Assembly: GCF_900111445.1 (NCBI RefSeq) | Contig: NZ_FOHE01000002.1 | Location: 124,001-188,000 of the forward strand | Reading direction: 5' to 3' | Source: Oceanobacillus limi | GTDB taxonomy: Bacteria; Bacillota; Bacilli; Bacillales; Amphibacillaceae | Length of the DNA: 64,000 nt | The notes under the pieces: model-generated | What the model was told of the DNA's origin: nothing | What the model saw: only the letters and a program-made list of their open reading frames with translations | The model's database searches: none | Translations under genes and position numbers: made by a program | Shown: in pieces, positions 28,623 through 38,326 of the stretch | Layout of the letters: the number at the start of each line of letters is the position of its first letter | How positions within the stretch are numbered: the stretch's first letter is position 1

Positions 28623-29978
28623 ATGATAAAAAAAGTTATAATTGCGAACCGTGGTGAAATAGCGGCACGCATTATTCGCACCTGTACCAAAATGGGAATC
28701 CAAACAGTAGCCGTGTACTCAGAAGCAGATCAAAAGGCTCCTTTTGTAGCTATGGCAGATGAAAGCTTTTTACTTGGCCCACCACGTGTCAATGAAAGTT
28801 ATTTAAACATTGATAAAATCCTATCGATAGCGAAAGAATGTGGGGCAGATGCCGTTCACCCAGGCTATGGCTTTCTAAGTGAGAATGGTAGATTTGCAGA
28901 AAGATGTGAAGCGGAAGGACTTACATTTATTGGCCCATCCAGTCATGTTATGGATATGATGGGAAGTAAAATAGCTGCCAGAAATGCAATGGAAAAGGCA
29001 AATATCCCTATTGTTCCTGGTACAAATGAGGCAGTTGCATCCGCAGAAGCAGCAGTTCAAATTGCAAATGAAATAGGATATCCAATTATGCTAAAAGCCT
29101 CTGCGGGTGGTGGAGGAATTGGAATGCAAGTGGTTAATAACGATGAAGAATTAATCAAAGCCTTCGAAAGCAACACGAAGCGCGCACAAACCTTTTTCGG
29201 AGATGGTTCGATGTTTCTCGAAAAAAAAATAGAAGGTGCAAGACATATTGAAATACAGCTTATAGCAGACCATTTTGGTAACGTTTTTCATTTATTTGAA
29301 AGAGAATGCTCGATTCAACGTCGGAACCAAAAGGTATTGGAAGAAGCACCATCACCTTTTATATCAGAGGAAACACGAAAGAAAATGGGTGAAGCAGCAG
29401 TCAATGCAGCAAAAGCGTTAAAATATACAAATGCAGGAACAATTGAATTTTTAGTTGATGAGAATGAGAACTTTTACTTTCTTGAAATGAATACAAGAAT
29501 TCAAGTAGAACATCCTGTAACGGAGGAAATTACTGGACTTGATATTGTGGAATTGCAATTAAATATCGCAAATAAAAAAGAATTAACAATAAATCAGGAC
29601 ACTTTATCCATAAACGGGCATGCCATTGAAGTGAGAATTTATGCAGAAGACCCGAAAACATTTTTTCCATCGCCTGGTCATATTTCAACATATGAAGAAC
29701 CCAAAACAAATAAAGTCCGACTAGAAACAGCAGTTTCTAACAATTACGATGTTACTCCATTCTATGATCCAATGATCAGTAAATTAATTGTTTCGGGTGA
29801 AAATCGTCTGGAGGCAATCAATAACCTAAAGCAAGCTTTATTAAAGTTTAAAATCGAAGGAATTAAAACAAACATTCCAATGTTATTAAAAATAGTAGAT
29901 AACGAAGAATTTATGAAAGGAAACACAACAACTAGCTTTGTTCAAGAGCACTATCTAACAGAACTACACACAAACTAA
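28623..29978 (+). CDS. Biotin carboxylase subunit of an acyl-CoA carboxylase (methylcrotonyl-CoA type)
   Basis: The 451-residue protein has the biotin carboxylase N domain (IIANRGEIAARIIRTC), ATP-grasp domain (KASAGGGGIGMQ near 158, ECSIQRRNQKVLEEAPSP near 235, EMNTRIQVEHPVTE near 290) and C domain. It stops where accC would, so the biotin carrier must be separate; it is the next gene. It corresponds to yngHA in B. subtilis. With the carboxyltransferase at 31237 it would carboxylate 3-methylcrotonyl-CoA using bicarbonate and ATP. Start ATG 28623 follows AGGGGAGAG. Confidence 0.9.
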   Translation: MIKKVIIANRGEIAARIIRTCTKMGIQTVAVYSEADQKAPFVAMADESFLLGPPRVNESYLNIDKILSIAKECGADAVHPGYGFLSENGRFAERCEAEGLTFIGPSSHVMDMMGSKIAARNAMEKANIPIVPGTNEAVASAEAAVQIANEIGYPIMLKASAGGGGIGMQVVNNDEELIKAFESNTKRAQTFFGDGSMFLEKKIEGARHIEIQLIADHFGNVFHLFERECSIQRRNQKVLEEAPSPFISEETRKKMGEAAVNAAKALKYTNAGTIEFLVDENENFYFLEMNTRIQVEHPVTEEITGLDIVELQLNIANKKELTINQDTLSINGHAIEVRIYAEDPKTFFPSPGHISTYEEPKTNKVRLETAVSNNYDVTPFYDPMISKLIVSGENRLEAINNLKQALLKFKIEGIKTNIPMLLKIVDNEEFMKGNTTTSFVQEHYLTELHTN

Positions 29979-29991
29979 GGAGGAATTATAT

Positions 29992-30204
29992 ATGACAGAA
30001 GTAAAAGCAAATATGGCAGGTAATGTATGGAAGGTAGTAGTGAAACAAGGAGACTCTGTTGAAGCAGACCAAGACGTAGTCATCCTAGAATCTATGAAAA
30101 TGGAAATTCCAATTGCAACGGAAGAAGCTGGTACCGTTAAGGAACTAAAAGTTGCTGAAGGAGATTTTGTTAACGAAGGAGATATTATCGCAATTATTGA
30201 CTAG
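29992..30204 (+). CDS. Stand-alone biotin carboxyl carrier protein
   Basis: The 70-residue protein is only a biotinyl domain: hairpin VKANMAGNVWKVVVKQGDSVEADQ, the modification site VVILESMKMEIPI with biotinyl Lys near residue 36, and the closing GDFVNEGDIIAIID. It has no linker, like B. subtilis YngHB. It lies 13 bases after the biotin carboxylase gene, with AAGGAGG at the junction. It shuttles carboxybiotin between the two carboxylase subunits. A 235-bp gap with a structured repeat follows. Confidence 0.92.
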   Translation: MTEVKANMAGNVWKVVVKQGDSVEADQDVVILESMKMEIPIATEEAGTVKELKVAEGDFVNEGDIIAIID

Positions 30205-30219
30205 ATTGTATTCCTGCAT

Positions 30220-30420
30220 ATAACTGCGGGCCGACATAAACTCGACGTCCTGTCGTATTGTCGGCACTAGTACATCCATATGTGTCTTAGAACATCACTT
30301 CAAACCTACGAAGTAAAACCAAGGAGGTTAAGTGGGGATCATCTACCCGTAAGTGTTCGGATACGTTCATCTAACAATCAGTGGGGTTGGCGATAACCCC
30401 GACTGATTATTAGATTCACT
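30220..30420 (+). repeat. Structured intergenic repeat inside the leucine operon
   Basis: No gene is present here. CCGACA (30232) pairs with TGTCGG about 30 bases later around an inner CGAC/GTCG. Near 30365-30412 a long hairpin joins ATCTAA/TTAGAT, ATCAGT/ACTGAT and GGGGTT/AACCCC around GGCGAT. An internal AAGGAGG leads to no usable start. The segment GATACGTTCATCTAACAATC recurs at 40434-40453. This looks like a mobile or RNA-forming repeat, not a coding remnant. It occupies the place of yngG (HMG-CoA lyase). Confidence 0.65.
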
Positions 30421-30439
30421 TTATTTGAAGGAGGTTATT

Positions 30440-31222
30440 ATGGCTTTTGTTGAGATACGTCAAATTGAAGGCGACCATATTGCCGTCATAACATTAAATC
30501 GACCAGAAGCAGCAAATGCTCTGTCTAAATCATTATTAGATCAACTCAATACCATCATAAATAAAATTAATACAGATAATTCAATATACTGCGCAATAAT
30601 TACTGGTGCCGGTGAAAAGGCGTTTTGTGCTGGAGCAGATCTAAAAGAACGACGAGGCATGTCAGATGATGAAGTAATCGAAGCGGTGCAATATATTGGC
30701 AAGACAATAGCAGCAATCGAAAACATGCGAATCCCTGTGATTGCAGCAATGAATGGGGTTGCTTTTGGTGGAGGATTAGAATTAGCTCTTGCTTGTGATA
30801 TTCGCGTTGCCGATCACACAGCTAAAATGGGATTAACTGAAACATCACTGGCGATCATTCCTGGTGCTGGAGGGACTCAAAGACTCCCTAGATTAATTGG
30901 TCTAGGGCAGGCCAAACGTCTAATCTACTTAGCCCAACCAATCCAAGCTCAACACGCTTATGAAATTGGTTTAGTCGAAGAGCTAGCAGTTCAACAAAAT
31001 GCATACGCCGTTGCATTAGAAATAGCAAAAAACATCTCAAAGAACGGTCCAATCGCACTCAAACAAGCAAAAGCTGCTATCGATAAAGGAATACAAGCAG
31101 ATATAACAACAGGGTTAGCTATTGAACATCTTTGTTATAAAGAAACCATTCCTACGAGCGATCGTTTAGAGGGATTAGAAGCCTTTAAGGAAAAAAGGAA
31201 GCCAGTATATCAAGGTAAATAA
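30440..31222 (+). CDS. Enoyl-CoA hydratase, probably methylglutaconyl-CoA hydratase
   Basis: With ATG 30440 (AAGGAGGT six bases upstream) the product is 260 residues. Crotonase fold motifs are intact: CAGADLKERRGM, the oxyanion-hole region AMNGVAFGGGLELALACDIRVA and the catalytic Glu in LTETSLAIIPGAGGTQRLPRLIG. Context, between carboxylase subunits, suggests hydration of 3-methylglutaconyl-CoA to HMG-CoA (YngF-like). A TTG at 30425 would place the start before the ribosome site and is rejected. Confidence 0.9.
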   Translation: MAFVEIRQIEGDHIAVITLNRPEAANALSKSLLDQLNTIINKINTDNSIYCAIITGAGEKAFCAGADLKERRGMSDDEVIEAVQYIGKTIAAIENMRIPVIAAMNGVAFGGGLELALACDIRVADHTAKMGLTETSLAIIPGAGGTQRLPRLIGLGQAKRLIYLAQPIQAQHAYEIGLVEELAVQQNAYAVALEIAKNISKNGPIALKQAKAAIDKGIQADITTGLAIEHLCYKETIPTSDRLEGLEAFKEKRKPVYQGK

Positions 31223-31236
31223 CAGGAGGATCGTGT

Positions 31237-32766
31237 ATGTCGTATGTAGATGAATTAAGAAGTAGAGTAAATGAAATAAAAAAAGGTGGACATGAAAAAT
31301 ATCATCAAAAAAATGAGGAAAAAGGGAAACTATTTGTTCGTAAACGCTTGGAATTACTTTTTGATCAGGACATTGATGTGGAGGATGCCTTTTTCGCGAA
31401 TTGTACCGATTCATCCCTACCATCTGATGGAGTAGTGACTGGGATTGGAAAAATAAATGGACAAAATGTATGTGTCATGGCAAATGATTCAACGGTAAAA
31501 GCTGGTTCTTGGGGAAAAAGAACCGTTGAAAAGATAATACGGATTCAAGAAACAGCGGAAAAACTGGAAATACCTATGCTCTATTTAGTAGATTCAGCGG
31601 GGGCTCGCATTACGGACCAAATTGAAATGTTCCCTGGACGCAGAGGTGCTGGAAGGATATTCCACAACCAAATTAAATTGTCAGGTAGAGTTCCACAAGT
31701 ATGTTTATTATTTGGTCCATCTGCAGCAGGAGGAGCTTATATACCGGCTTTTTGCGATATCGTAATCATGGTAGATGGAAATGCTTCCATGTATTTAGGA
31801 TCTCCAAGAATGGCAGAAAAGGTAATTGGAGAGAAAGTATCATTAGAAGAAATGGGTGGCGCTAATATGCATTGCTCTGTTTCTGGCTGTGGTGATGTAT
31901 TAGCCAAAACAGAGGAAGAGGCAATTCAATTTGGTCGTAATTACCTTTCTTATTTTCCAGCTAATTTTCGCAATAAACCAAAGGTGATCAATCCAAAGGA
32001 GGTTAAGTCCTTTGAAAAAAACATCACTGACCTAATACCAGAGAATCAAAATGCTCCATTCAACATGCACGACTTTATCAATCGCATTATTGATGAAGAC
32101 AGTTTTTGTGAAATTAAGAAAAAGTTTGCACCCGAGTTAATCACAGGATTAGCAAGATTAAACGGGAAATCAATTGGAATAATAGCTAACCAACCACGAA
32201 TGAAGGGAGGCGTATTATTCCCTGATTCTGCAGATAAAGCTGCAAAATTCATCCAACTTTGTGATGCGTTTAATATTCCATTGTTATTCTTAATGGATGT
32301 ACCAGGTTTCATGATAGGAACAAAAGTAGAAAGGGCTGGGATCATACGTCATGGTGCAAAAATGCTAGCGGCGATGAGCGAAGCAACCGTCCCTAAGATA
32401 TCTGTTGTTGTTCGCAAGGCATACGGTGCTGGATTATATGCAATGGCCGGTCCGGCATTTGAACCAGACTGTTGTTTAGCGTTACCAACAGCTCAAATTG
32501 CCGTCATGGGACCCGAAGCAGCAGTCAATGCAGTTTATGCGAATAAAATTGCTGAACTACCAGAAGAGGAGCGCCCAGCATTTATTCAACAAAAGCAAGA
32601 AGAATATAAAAATGACATAGATATCTACCGCTTAGCTAGTGAAATGATTATCGACGCTGTTGTTGAACCAGATAAACTGCGTGATGAACTCACGAAACGT
32701 TACCAGGTCTACGAGTCAAAAAACAGTACGTTTACTGAACGCAAGCACGGGGTATATCCTGTTTAA
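31237..32766 (+). CDS. Acyl-CoA carboxylase carboxyltransferase subunit (methylcrotonyl-CoA type)
   Basis: The 509-residue protein has two crotonase-like halves with the acyl-CoA and carboxybiotin oxyanion loops: FGPSAAGGAYIPAFCD near 160 and YGAGLYAMAGPAFEPD near 395, plus LMDVPGFMIGTKVE. Its length and similarity fit MccB/YngE rather than AccA/AccD. It starts 14 bases after the hydratase with ACAGGAGG, and a terminator ends the operon. It completes the carboxylase with the gene at 28623 and the carrier at 29992. Acetyl- or propionyl-CoA activity cannot be excluded. Confidence 0.9.
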   Translation: MSYVDELRSRVNEIKKGGHEKYHQKNEEKGKLFVRKRLELLFDQDIDVEDAFFANCTDSSLPSDGVVTGIGKINGQNVCVMANDSTVKAGSWGKRTVEKIIRIQETAEKLEIPMLYLVDSAGARITDQIEMFPGRRGAGRIFHNQIKLSGRVPQVCLLFGPSAAGGAYIPAFCDIVIMVDGNASMYLGSPRMAEKVIGEKVSLEEMGGANMHCSVSGCGDVLAKTEEEAIQFGRNYLSYFPANFRNKPKVINPKEVKSFEKNITDLIPENQNAPFNMHDFINRIIDEDSFCEIKKKFAPELITGLARLNGKSIGIIANQPRMKGGVLFPDSADKAAKFIQLCDAFNIPLLFLMDVPGFMIGTKVERAGIIRHGAKMLAAMSEATVPKISVVVRKAYGAGLYAMAGPAFEPDCCLALPTAQIAVMGPEAAVNAVYANKIAELPEEERPAFIQQKQEEYKNDIDIYRLASEMIIDAVVEPDKLRDELTKRYQVYESKNSTFTERKHGVYPV

Positions 32767-32780
32767 TACGTACAAACCAC

Positions 32781-32826
32781 AAAAAGAGTAAAAGTCTGTA
32801 ATGCAATGGCTTTTACTCTTTTTTGT
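32781..32826 (+). terminator. Terminator of the leucine operon
   Basis: AAAAAGAGTAAAAG (32781-32794) pairs with CTTTTACTCTTTTT (32810-32823), followed by T. Confidence 0.88.
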
Positions 32827-33295
32827 TGTCTTTTTATAAGTGAGGATTATTATAAGATTATTGAGTGAATAGTAGAAGGATTATGCGACGTAACTAAAAA
32901 ATATATTAAAACATGAAGCTGATGGTGGATTATTTACTCCGCCAATGGGAGAAACAAGGATTCATCTAACAATATTGGGTCCAATTAGCGGAACTACAAT
33001 CCTCTTTAATGATAAGGCTTACTAATTCCTTTATATATTGGCTCAAGCAATCCGAGGAAAGTGAAGTATTCTTCATAGCGGTTTTATCCGCTAATAGGTA
33101 AAGTAGTAGCAATCTCTAAAAAAGTTACGTCAAATTACATGCAAGTAGCATCAAATACTACAGATAGAGAACAGATGATTTACAATAATTTTATTATGTA
33201 AACTAAAAGCGCGAAGCATATTAATTCAAATGTTCCTGTAAAAGTGATAATCTATTTTTAATTACCTGTAACAGAGAAAGAGGGGGAACTTCAGC
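32827..33295. other. 470-bp region without an intact gene; possible decayed coding DNA
   Basis: Open frames are short and interrupted. One stretch near 32912-33020 reads as EADGGLFTPPMGETRIHLT and onward to LFNDKAY before a stop, which looks protein-like but belongs to no family I recognise. No hairpin or repeat stands out. The ribosome site for the next gene (AGAGGGGG) lies at the right end. Confidence 0.4.
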
Positions 33296-33754
33296 ATGGA
33301 GGATCGAGTGTTTCGTGATGCAATGGGCAAGTTCGCAACAGGGATTACGGTGATTGCATTAGAAGATAGAGAAGAAATTAAAGCAATGACCGTTAATGCT
33401 TTCATGTCAATTTCATTAGAACCTAAATTAATTGCTATTTCCATTGCGAAAAAAGCAAGTATGCATGATAAATTTAAGATAACTAAAAAGTTCGGGATTA
33501 GCATTTTATCGGATAGTCAGAAAGAATTATCTATGGTTTTCGCAAAGCAGGTTCCGAAAGATAGAGAAATTACATTTAATATGTTAGATAATGCTCCAGT
33601 TCTTGACGAGTCATTAGTGACACTTTCTTGTCAAGTTAGTAACACGATTGATTCTGGTGATCACACAATTGTAGTTGCAGAAGTGTCATCACTAAATGTT
33701 GACGCAGGTGATCCACTTGTTTTCTATCAAGGAAAATATCGTGAAATAAAGTAA
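33296..33754 (+). CDS. Flavin reductase domain protein
   Basis: The 152-residue protein is a flavin reductase-like (HpaC/DIM6-NTAB) domain: RDAMGKFATGITVIAL at the start, MTVNAFMSISLEPKLIAISI in the FMN region and GDHTIVVAEVSSLNVDAGDPLVFYQGKYREI at the end, with the conserved His. It would bind FMN and reduce free flavin or act as a small oxidoreductase. No monooxygenase partner is adjacent, so the pathway is open. A palindrome or terminator lies at 33904. Confidence 0.88.
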   Translation: MEDRVFRDAMGKFATGITVIALEDREEIKAMTVNAFMSISLEPKLIAISIAKKASMHDKFKITKKFGISILSDSQKELSMVFAKQVPKDREITFNMLDNAPVLDESLVTLSCQVSNTIDSGDHTIVVAEVSSLNVDAGDPLVFYQGKYREIK

Positions 33755-33903
33755 ACCTTTAGTAAATAGGTTTTTTCATCATTCCCATACTTAACCTAAC
33801 CTGATTGGTTTTATGGGTAGTTTTAAGTGAGAGGGCTTAAGACAAATAGAACGTGTTAGTGCCTACAATGTTATGTATGGAGTAAATTCGACTCAATAAA
33901 ACA

Positions 33904-33930
33904 AAAACCAACCAATCGGTTGGTTTTTTT
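33904..33930. terminator. Terminator-like palindrome resembling a TetR operator
   Basis: AAAACCAACC (33904-33913) pairs perfectly with GGTTGGTTTT (33918-33927) around AATC, followed by T. It fits a terminator, yet it lies about 150 bases after the flavin reductase, and its core ACCAAC...GTTGGT resembles the operator at 27394-27411, so it could also be bound by the TetR protein. The region 33755-34046 holds nothing else recognisable. Confidence 0.6.
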
Positions 33931-34046
33931 GCTAGAATAAACTTAATCGATTATTTAACGAATTTGCTAAGTTACTAGTAGCAATTTCATGTTTCTTGTC
34001 TATACTAATAATAAATAATACTACAGCATAACGAGAAGGTGTACAG

Positions 34047-34508
34047 ATGAAAATCAAAGATTTTATGATTACAGATGTAATAAGTGTTACCGAATCTACA
34101 AGCGTTAAAGAATTACTCGAAATATTAGTGTCCAATAAAATAGGCGGCGTTCCTATTGCAAATGATGAAGGAAAGTTATTAGGAGTCATTAGTGATGGAG
34201 ATGTCATCCGATATTTGCAGCCAAAAGGGCGAACTGTCTATGATATGTTTTCGCTTGTTCTAGTATCAGAACAGGAAGGCTTGGAAGAAAGATTAACATA
34301 CTCTCTAGATTTTCCGGTGTCCAAAATGATGCGTACCAAGGAAATTTATACATTAAAACCAAATCAAGAACTAGAGGATGCTTTAACCATCTTTTCAAAA
34401 CACCCATTTAAAAAGCTTCCAGTAGTTAATGATCAACAAAAAGTCATTGGTGTCATCAGCCGTGGAGATGTACTCCGATTTATCTATAATCGAATCATTG
34501 AAAAATAA
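34047..34508 (+). CDS. CBS-domain pair protein
   Basis: The 153-residue protein consists of two CBS motifs (about 1-60 and 85-150), each ending in the usual pattern (GKLLGVISDGDVIRYL; QKVIGVISRGDVLRFI). The connecting segment (TVYDMFSLVLVSEQEGLEERL) is not a known domain. Such proteins bind adenine nucleotides and act as energy or signal sensors. No partner gene is evident. GAGAAGGTG precedes the ATG, and a terminator follows. Confidence 0.88.
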   Translation: MKIKDFMITDVISVTESTSVKELLEILVSNKIGGVPIANDEGKLLGVISDGDVIRYLQPKGRTVYDMFSLVLVSEQEGLEERLTYSLDFPVSKMMRTKEIYTLKPNQELEDALTIFSKHPFKKLPVVNDQQKVIGVISRGDVLRFIYNRIIEK

Positions 34509-34515
34509 TGAATGA

Positions 34516-34546
34516 AAACTCCCTTTTGCATAGGGGGTTTATTTAT
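34516..34546 (+). terminator. Terminator after the CBS protein
   Basis: AAACTCCC (34516-34523) pairs with GGGGGTTT (34533-34540) with one G-U pair, followed by ATTTATTTTTA. Confidence 0.65.
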
Positions 34547-34699
34547 TTTTATTTAAAATTATTCTTTTCGTTTCTATGGTAGAAAAAGATACATAGATTC
34601 CGTATAATAATGGGGAAGCATATACTCACTCAAATGATAGTTGGGTATAAATTCTAACTTAAATTATCGTTTCAATATATACAAAGGGGTTTGTAGAGC

Positions 34700-37600
34700 G
34701 TGACAACACTTCATGATAATAAACTAGATGCATCTCTTGAAAAGATGATTCGCTATTATAAGCTTTTTATTAAGCATGATGATACGAAAAATGCCGAAAA
34801 AATGCTTGATCTGTATCAAAAAACAAAGGGTAAAGAGTTTGTTGTTAGTTTTGCAGGACATTTTTCTGCTGGCAAATCTTCCATGATCAATGCTTTATTA
34901 GAAAAAGATATTTTACCAAAAAGCCCAATACCAACTAGTGCTAACATTGTGAAAATAAACTCTGGAAATGGTGTCGCACGAGTTTTTTTCAAGCACGAAG
35001 ATCCAATAGAGTATGATGAGCCTTATGACATGGATATGATTAAAGAATACTGCAAGAATAAAGATACAATCAATCGGATCGAGTTAAGCACGATGGATCC
35101 TATTATACCTGCTGGGTGCTCCATTATTGATACTCCTGGTATTGATGCTGCAGATGATGCGGATCGTATTATTACGGAATCTTCTCTACATCTTGTAGAT
35201 GTACTTTATTATGTCATGGATTATAACCATGTTCAATCAGAAGTTAATCTATATTTCTTGAAAAATATTCAGGATGCAGGCATTCCTTTTTATCTTGTAA
35301 TAAATCAAATCGACAAGCATAACGAAACGGAAATTCCATTTGCAAACTATGATAAAAACATAAAACAAACGTTTGATCAATGGGGTATTATACCAGAGGA
35401 TATCTTATATTCTTCGGTTATTGATCAACATGCTCGTCATAATCAATTTAAAGAAATTAAGAATATGATCTATGACCAATTTTCTAAGCATGAATCCCTC
35501 CTTCGTACGAATAGCGCGTTGGATCAAATTCTACAAGAACACGAGCACTTTTTGCAACGTGTTTATGATGATAAATTAAATGGAAGTTCAATAGAACCTA
35601 CAGATCTAACAACAATTCAAAATGATATAGATCGAATTGATAAAGCAATAGAAAAAACGTACAAAAAACGCAAAGAATTTGAAGAAGAATTTAAGGACCA
35701 GTTGAATACGACTCTTAAAAATGCTTACTTAATGCCATCGAAATTAAGGGATGTTGCAGGCGAGTTTCTAGAGTCATGCCAAAACGATTTCAAAATTGGA
35801 ATAATCGGAGCCAAAAAAAAGACAGATATGGAAAAAAAGAAACGAATAAACACTTTTTTGTCCGAGCTACAAAAGAGTATGGAGACGAACATCCAATGGA
35901 AGCTGCAGGAAAAGTTCATTAAAGTTATTCAAAACTATGGTCTTCATGATCCAAACGTAAATGAAGCTTGCCAACAGTTAAGCATCGTCTATACAGAAAA
36001 TGATTTATTGGAGCATGTTAAATCAGGAGCTAAGTTAAATGGTGACTATATTTTAAACTATACAAACGATATTAGTTCTGACATAAAAAACAAATTCAAA
36101 CAACAAGCTCGTGATTTATGGGGAAAGATTGATCAAATATTAGAGCAAAAAATAGAAGAACAAATTGTAGACTTTGAATCTGAGAAAAGAGAATTACAAA
36201 GACAATTACAAAATCATAAAGATGTGTCTGAAACCCAAAACAGCCTACAGAGTAACCTAGATGAACTGCGAAATCCACCTAAAGTTACCACGTCGGATGT
36301 AGAATGGGTTAATGAAAAAATCCAGAATGCACAACCTAGCTTCATAAAAATGGACTCTCCACTAACCAATGAAAAGAAAGTACGTTCTGAAAAAGTTACA
36401 ACTAGTAAAGACATGGAATCAACTCCCGTAACGGATTTGAAAGTGGAAGATATAGATCGATTAATCAATCAGACGATCCAAACTGTTGAAGAATTACCTG
36501 GTTTCCAATCTTTAATTAAAGACTTGCAACAAAAACAGGATCGGCTCTCAAACAGACAATTAACAATAGCTTTATTTGGTGCGTTTAGCGCAGGGAAATC
36601 TTCCTTCGCCAATGCGTTAATGGGGGAAAATGTACTACCGGTTTCTCCAAACCCTACAACAGCTGTAATCAATCGAATTAACCCAATAACAGATACCTAT
36701 TCTCACGGAACAGTCCTGATTCATTTAAAGGATAAGGAGTCTATTGTTCAAGATATTGTTTCTATTACAAGAGAAATTGCACCGGAAAATACGGATTTAG
36801 ATTATCTAATGAATTGGTTAAATCGTAATAAAATATATGAATCAAACGAACTCAATCAAATGTTTCGGAGTTATTTATGGGCACTATGTAATGGGTTTGA
36901 GCAGCATCATGAACTACTAGGTCAAACTATATCGATAACGATGGAGGAGTTTGGTAGCTATGTTACAGATGAAAAAATAGCATGCTACATACAGACCGTT
37001 GACCTTTATTATGATTGCTCCATCACACAGCAAGGAATTACACTGGTAGATACTCCAGGTGCGGACTCGATCAACGCACGTCATACAAATGTTGCATTTG
37101 ACTATATCAAATATGCAGATGCCATTTTATATGTTTCCTACTACAATCATGCACTCACTCGTGCAGATAAAGATTTTTTAATGCAACTTGGAAGAGTTAA
37201 AGAAGCATTTCAATTGGATAAAATGTTCTTTATTATTAATGCTGCTGATCTAGCCCAAAGTAATTCGGAGCTAAAATTGGTTGAAGATTATGTAGAAGAA
37301 CAACTACTACAACTTGGCATCCGTTTTCCAAAGATCTATCCTGTATCCAGTAAACGAGCACTGGAGGATAAACAAGCAAAAGAACCACTCAATGAGTATA
37401 TGGCTACATTCGAGGACAGTTTATATGACTTTATTCATAACGGACTAGCTACGCTTACGATAGAAGCAGCGATACATGATCTCAAACGTATTCAGAAAAC
37501 TTTAGCCCAATTTATACAGGCAACGAATTTGGATGAAAAAGAAAAAGAACAGTATAAAGTCAATTTGACGAATAAACAAAACCAAATTACTGATGTTATC

Positions 37601-38305
37601 TCTCATTTTCAAACATCAACCTATGAAAGTCGACTTAAAGAGAAGATAGAAAAGCAAATTCACTACATTGGGGAAAGAATAGCTATTCGTTTTCATGACA
37701 TGTTTAAAGAAATGTTTAATCCAACAACAGTAACCGAATCAGGAAAAAAAGCTACCAAACAGTTAGAACGAAATACAAGAGAGCTATTGGATTATGTAGG
37801 CTATGAGTTATTACAAGAAGTTCGTGCTGTTTCCCTACGGATTGAGTCATTAATGAATGAATTACGAAGTGAAGTGCATCAATCGATACAGAATCAAGTG
37901 GTACAAATTGACGCGAATTTCCTTCTACGTTCTTTACATGAGGCAGATATTCCAACACCTAATTATAACCAGGGATTAACAGATATCGATCTAGCAATCT
38001 TTTCTAAAGCACTATCTAAATACAAAGGGACAAAATCCTTCTTTGAGAGAAATGAGAAAGAAAAAATGAAAGAGGAAATCTATTTTGTATTGGAACCATT
38101 AATTAAAGATTATCTTCAAGAATCTCGCTCCATGATGGAAACTGCCTATGCACACGAGTGGGAACAAGAAATGAATCAACTAAAAAAACAACAGATTAAA
38201 GAACTTAATAATTATGTTAATGATCAGTTATCCCTACTAAAAGAAACCGTTGATCTTAATGTACTCAAAGAAAAACAACAGGAATTAACTACGATACTCA
38301 GTTAA
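34700..38305 (+). CDS. dynA: Two-headed bacterial dynamin DynA
   Basis: The 1201-residue protein carries two dynamin GTPase units in tandem. P-loops are GHFSAGKSS near residue 53 and GAFSAGKSS near 628; switch motifs DTPGID and DTPGAD follow in each. Long helical stalks lie after each head. This fused layout matches B. subtilis DynA (YpbR), which tethers and fuses membranes and protects against phage and antibiotic damage. The GTG at 34700 follows AAAGGGG at a longish 13 bases. It is followed 21 bases later by ypcP, as in B. subtilis. Confidence 0.93.
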   Translation: MTTLHDNKLDASLEKMIRYYKLFIKHDDTKNAEKMLDLYQKTKGKEFVVSFAGHFSAGKSSMINALLEKDILPKSPIPTSANIVKINSGNGVARVFFKHEDPIEYDEPYDMDMIKEYCKNKDTINRIELSTMDPIIPAGCSIIDTPGIDAADDADRIITESSLHLVDVLYYVMDYNHVQSEVNLYFLKNIQDAGIPFYLVINQIDKHNETEIPFANYDKNIKQTFDQWGIIPEDILYSSVIDQHARHNQFKEIKNMIYDQFSKHESLLRTNSALDQILQEHEHFLQRVYDDKLNGSSIEPTDLTTIQNDIDRIDKAIEKTYKKRKEFEEEFKDQLNTTLKNAYLMPSKLRDVAGEFLESCQNDFKIGIIGAKKKTDMEKKKRINTFLSELQKSMETNIQWKLQEKFIKVIQNYGLHDPNVNEACQQLSIVYTENDLLEHVKSGAKLNGDYILNYTNDISSDIKNKFKQQARDLWGKIDQILEQKIEEQIVDFESEKRELQRQLQNHKDVSETQNSLQSNLDELRNPPKVTTSDVEWVNEKIQNAQPSFIKMDSPLTNEKKVRSEKVTTSKDMESTPVTDLKVEDIDRLINQTIQTVEELPGFQSLIKDLQQKQDRLSNRQLTIALFGAFSAGKSSFANALMGENVLPVSPNPTTAVINRINPITDTYSHGTVLIHLKDKESIVQDIVSITREIAPENTDLDYLMNWLNRNKIYESNELNQMFRSYLWALCNGFEQHHELLGQTISITMEEFGSYVTDEKIACYIQTVDLYYDCSITQQGITLVDTPGADSINARHTNVAFDYIKYADAILYVSYYNHALTRADKDFLMQLGRVKEAFQLDKMFFIINAADLAQSNSELKLVEDYVEEQLLQLGIRFPKIYPVSSKRALEDKQAKEPLNEYMATFEDSLYDFIHNGLATLTIEAAIHDLKRIQKTLAQFIQATNLDEKEKEQYKVNLTNKQNQITDVISHFQTSTYESRLKEKIEKQIHYIGERIAIRFHDMFKEMFNPTTVTESGKKATKQLERNTRELLDYVGYELLQEVRAVSLRIESLMNELRSEVHQSIQNQVVQIDANFLLRSLHEADIPTPNYNQGLTDIDLAIFSKALSKYKGTKSFFERNEKEKMKEEIYFVLEPLIKDYLQESRSMMETAYAHEWEQEMNQLKKQQIKELNNYVNDQLSLLKETVDLNVLKEKQQELTTILS

Positions 38306-38326
38306 CTACACGAGGAGGAAATAGAT

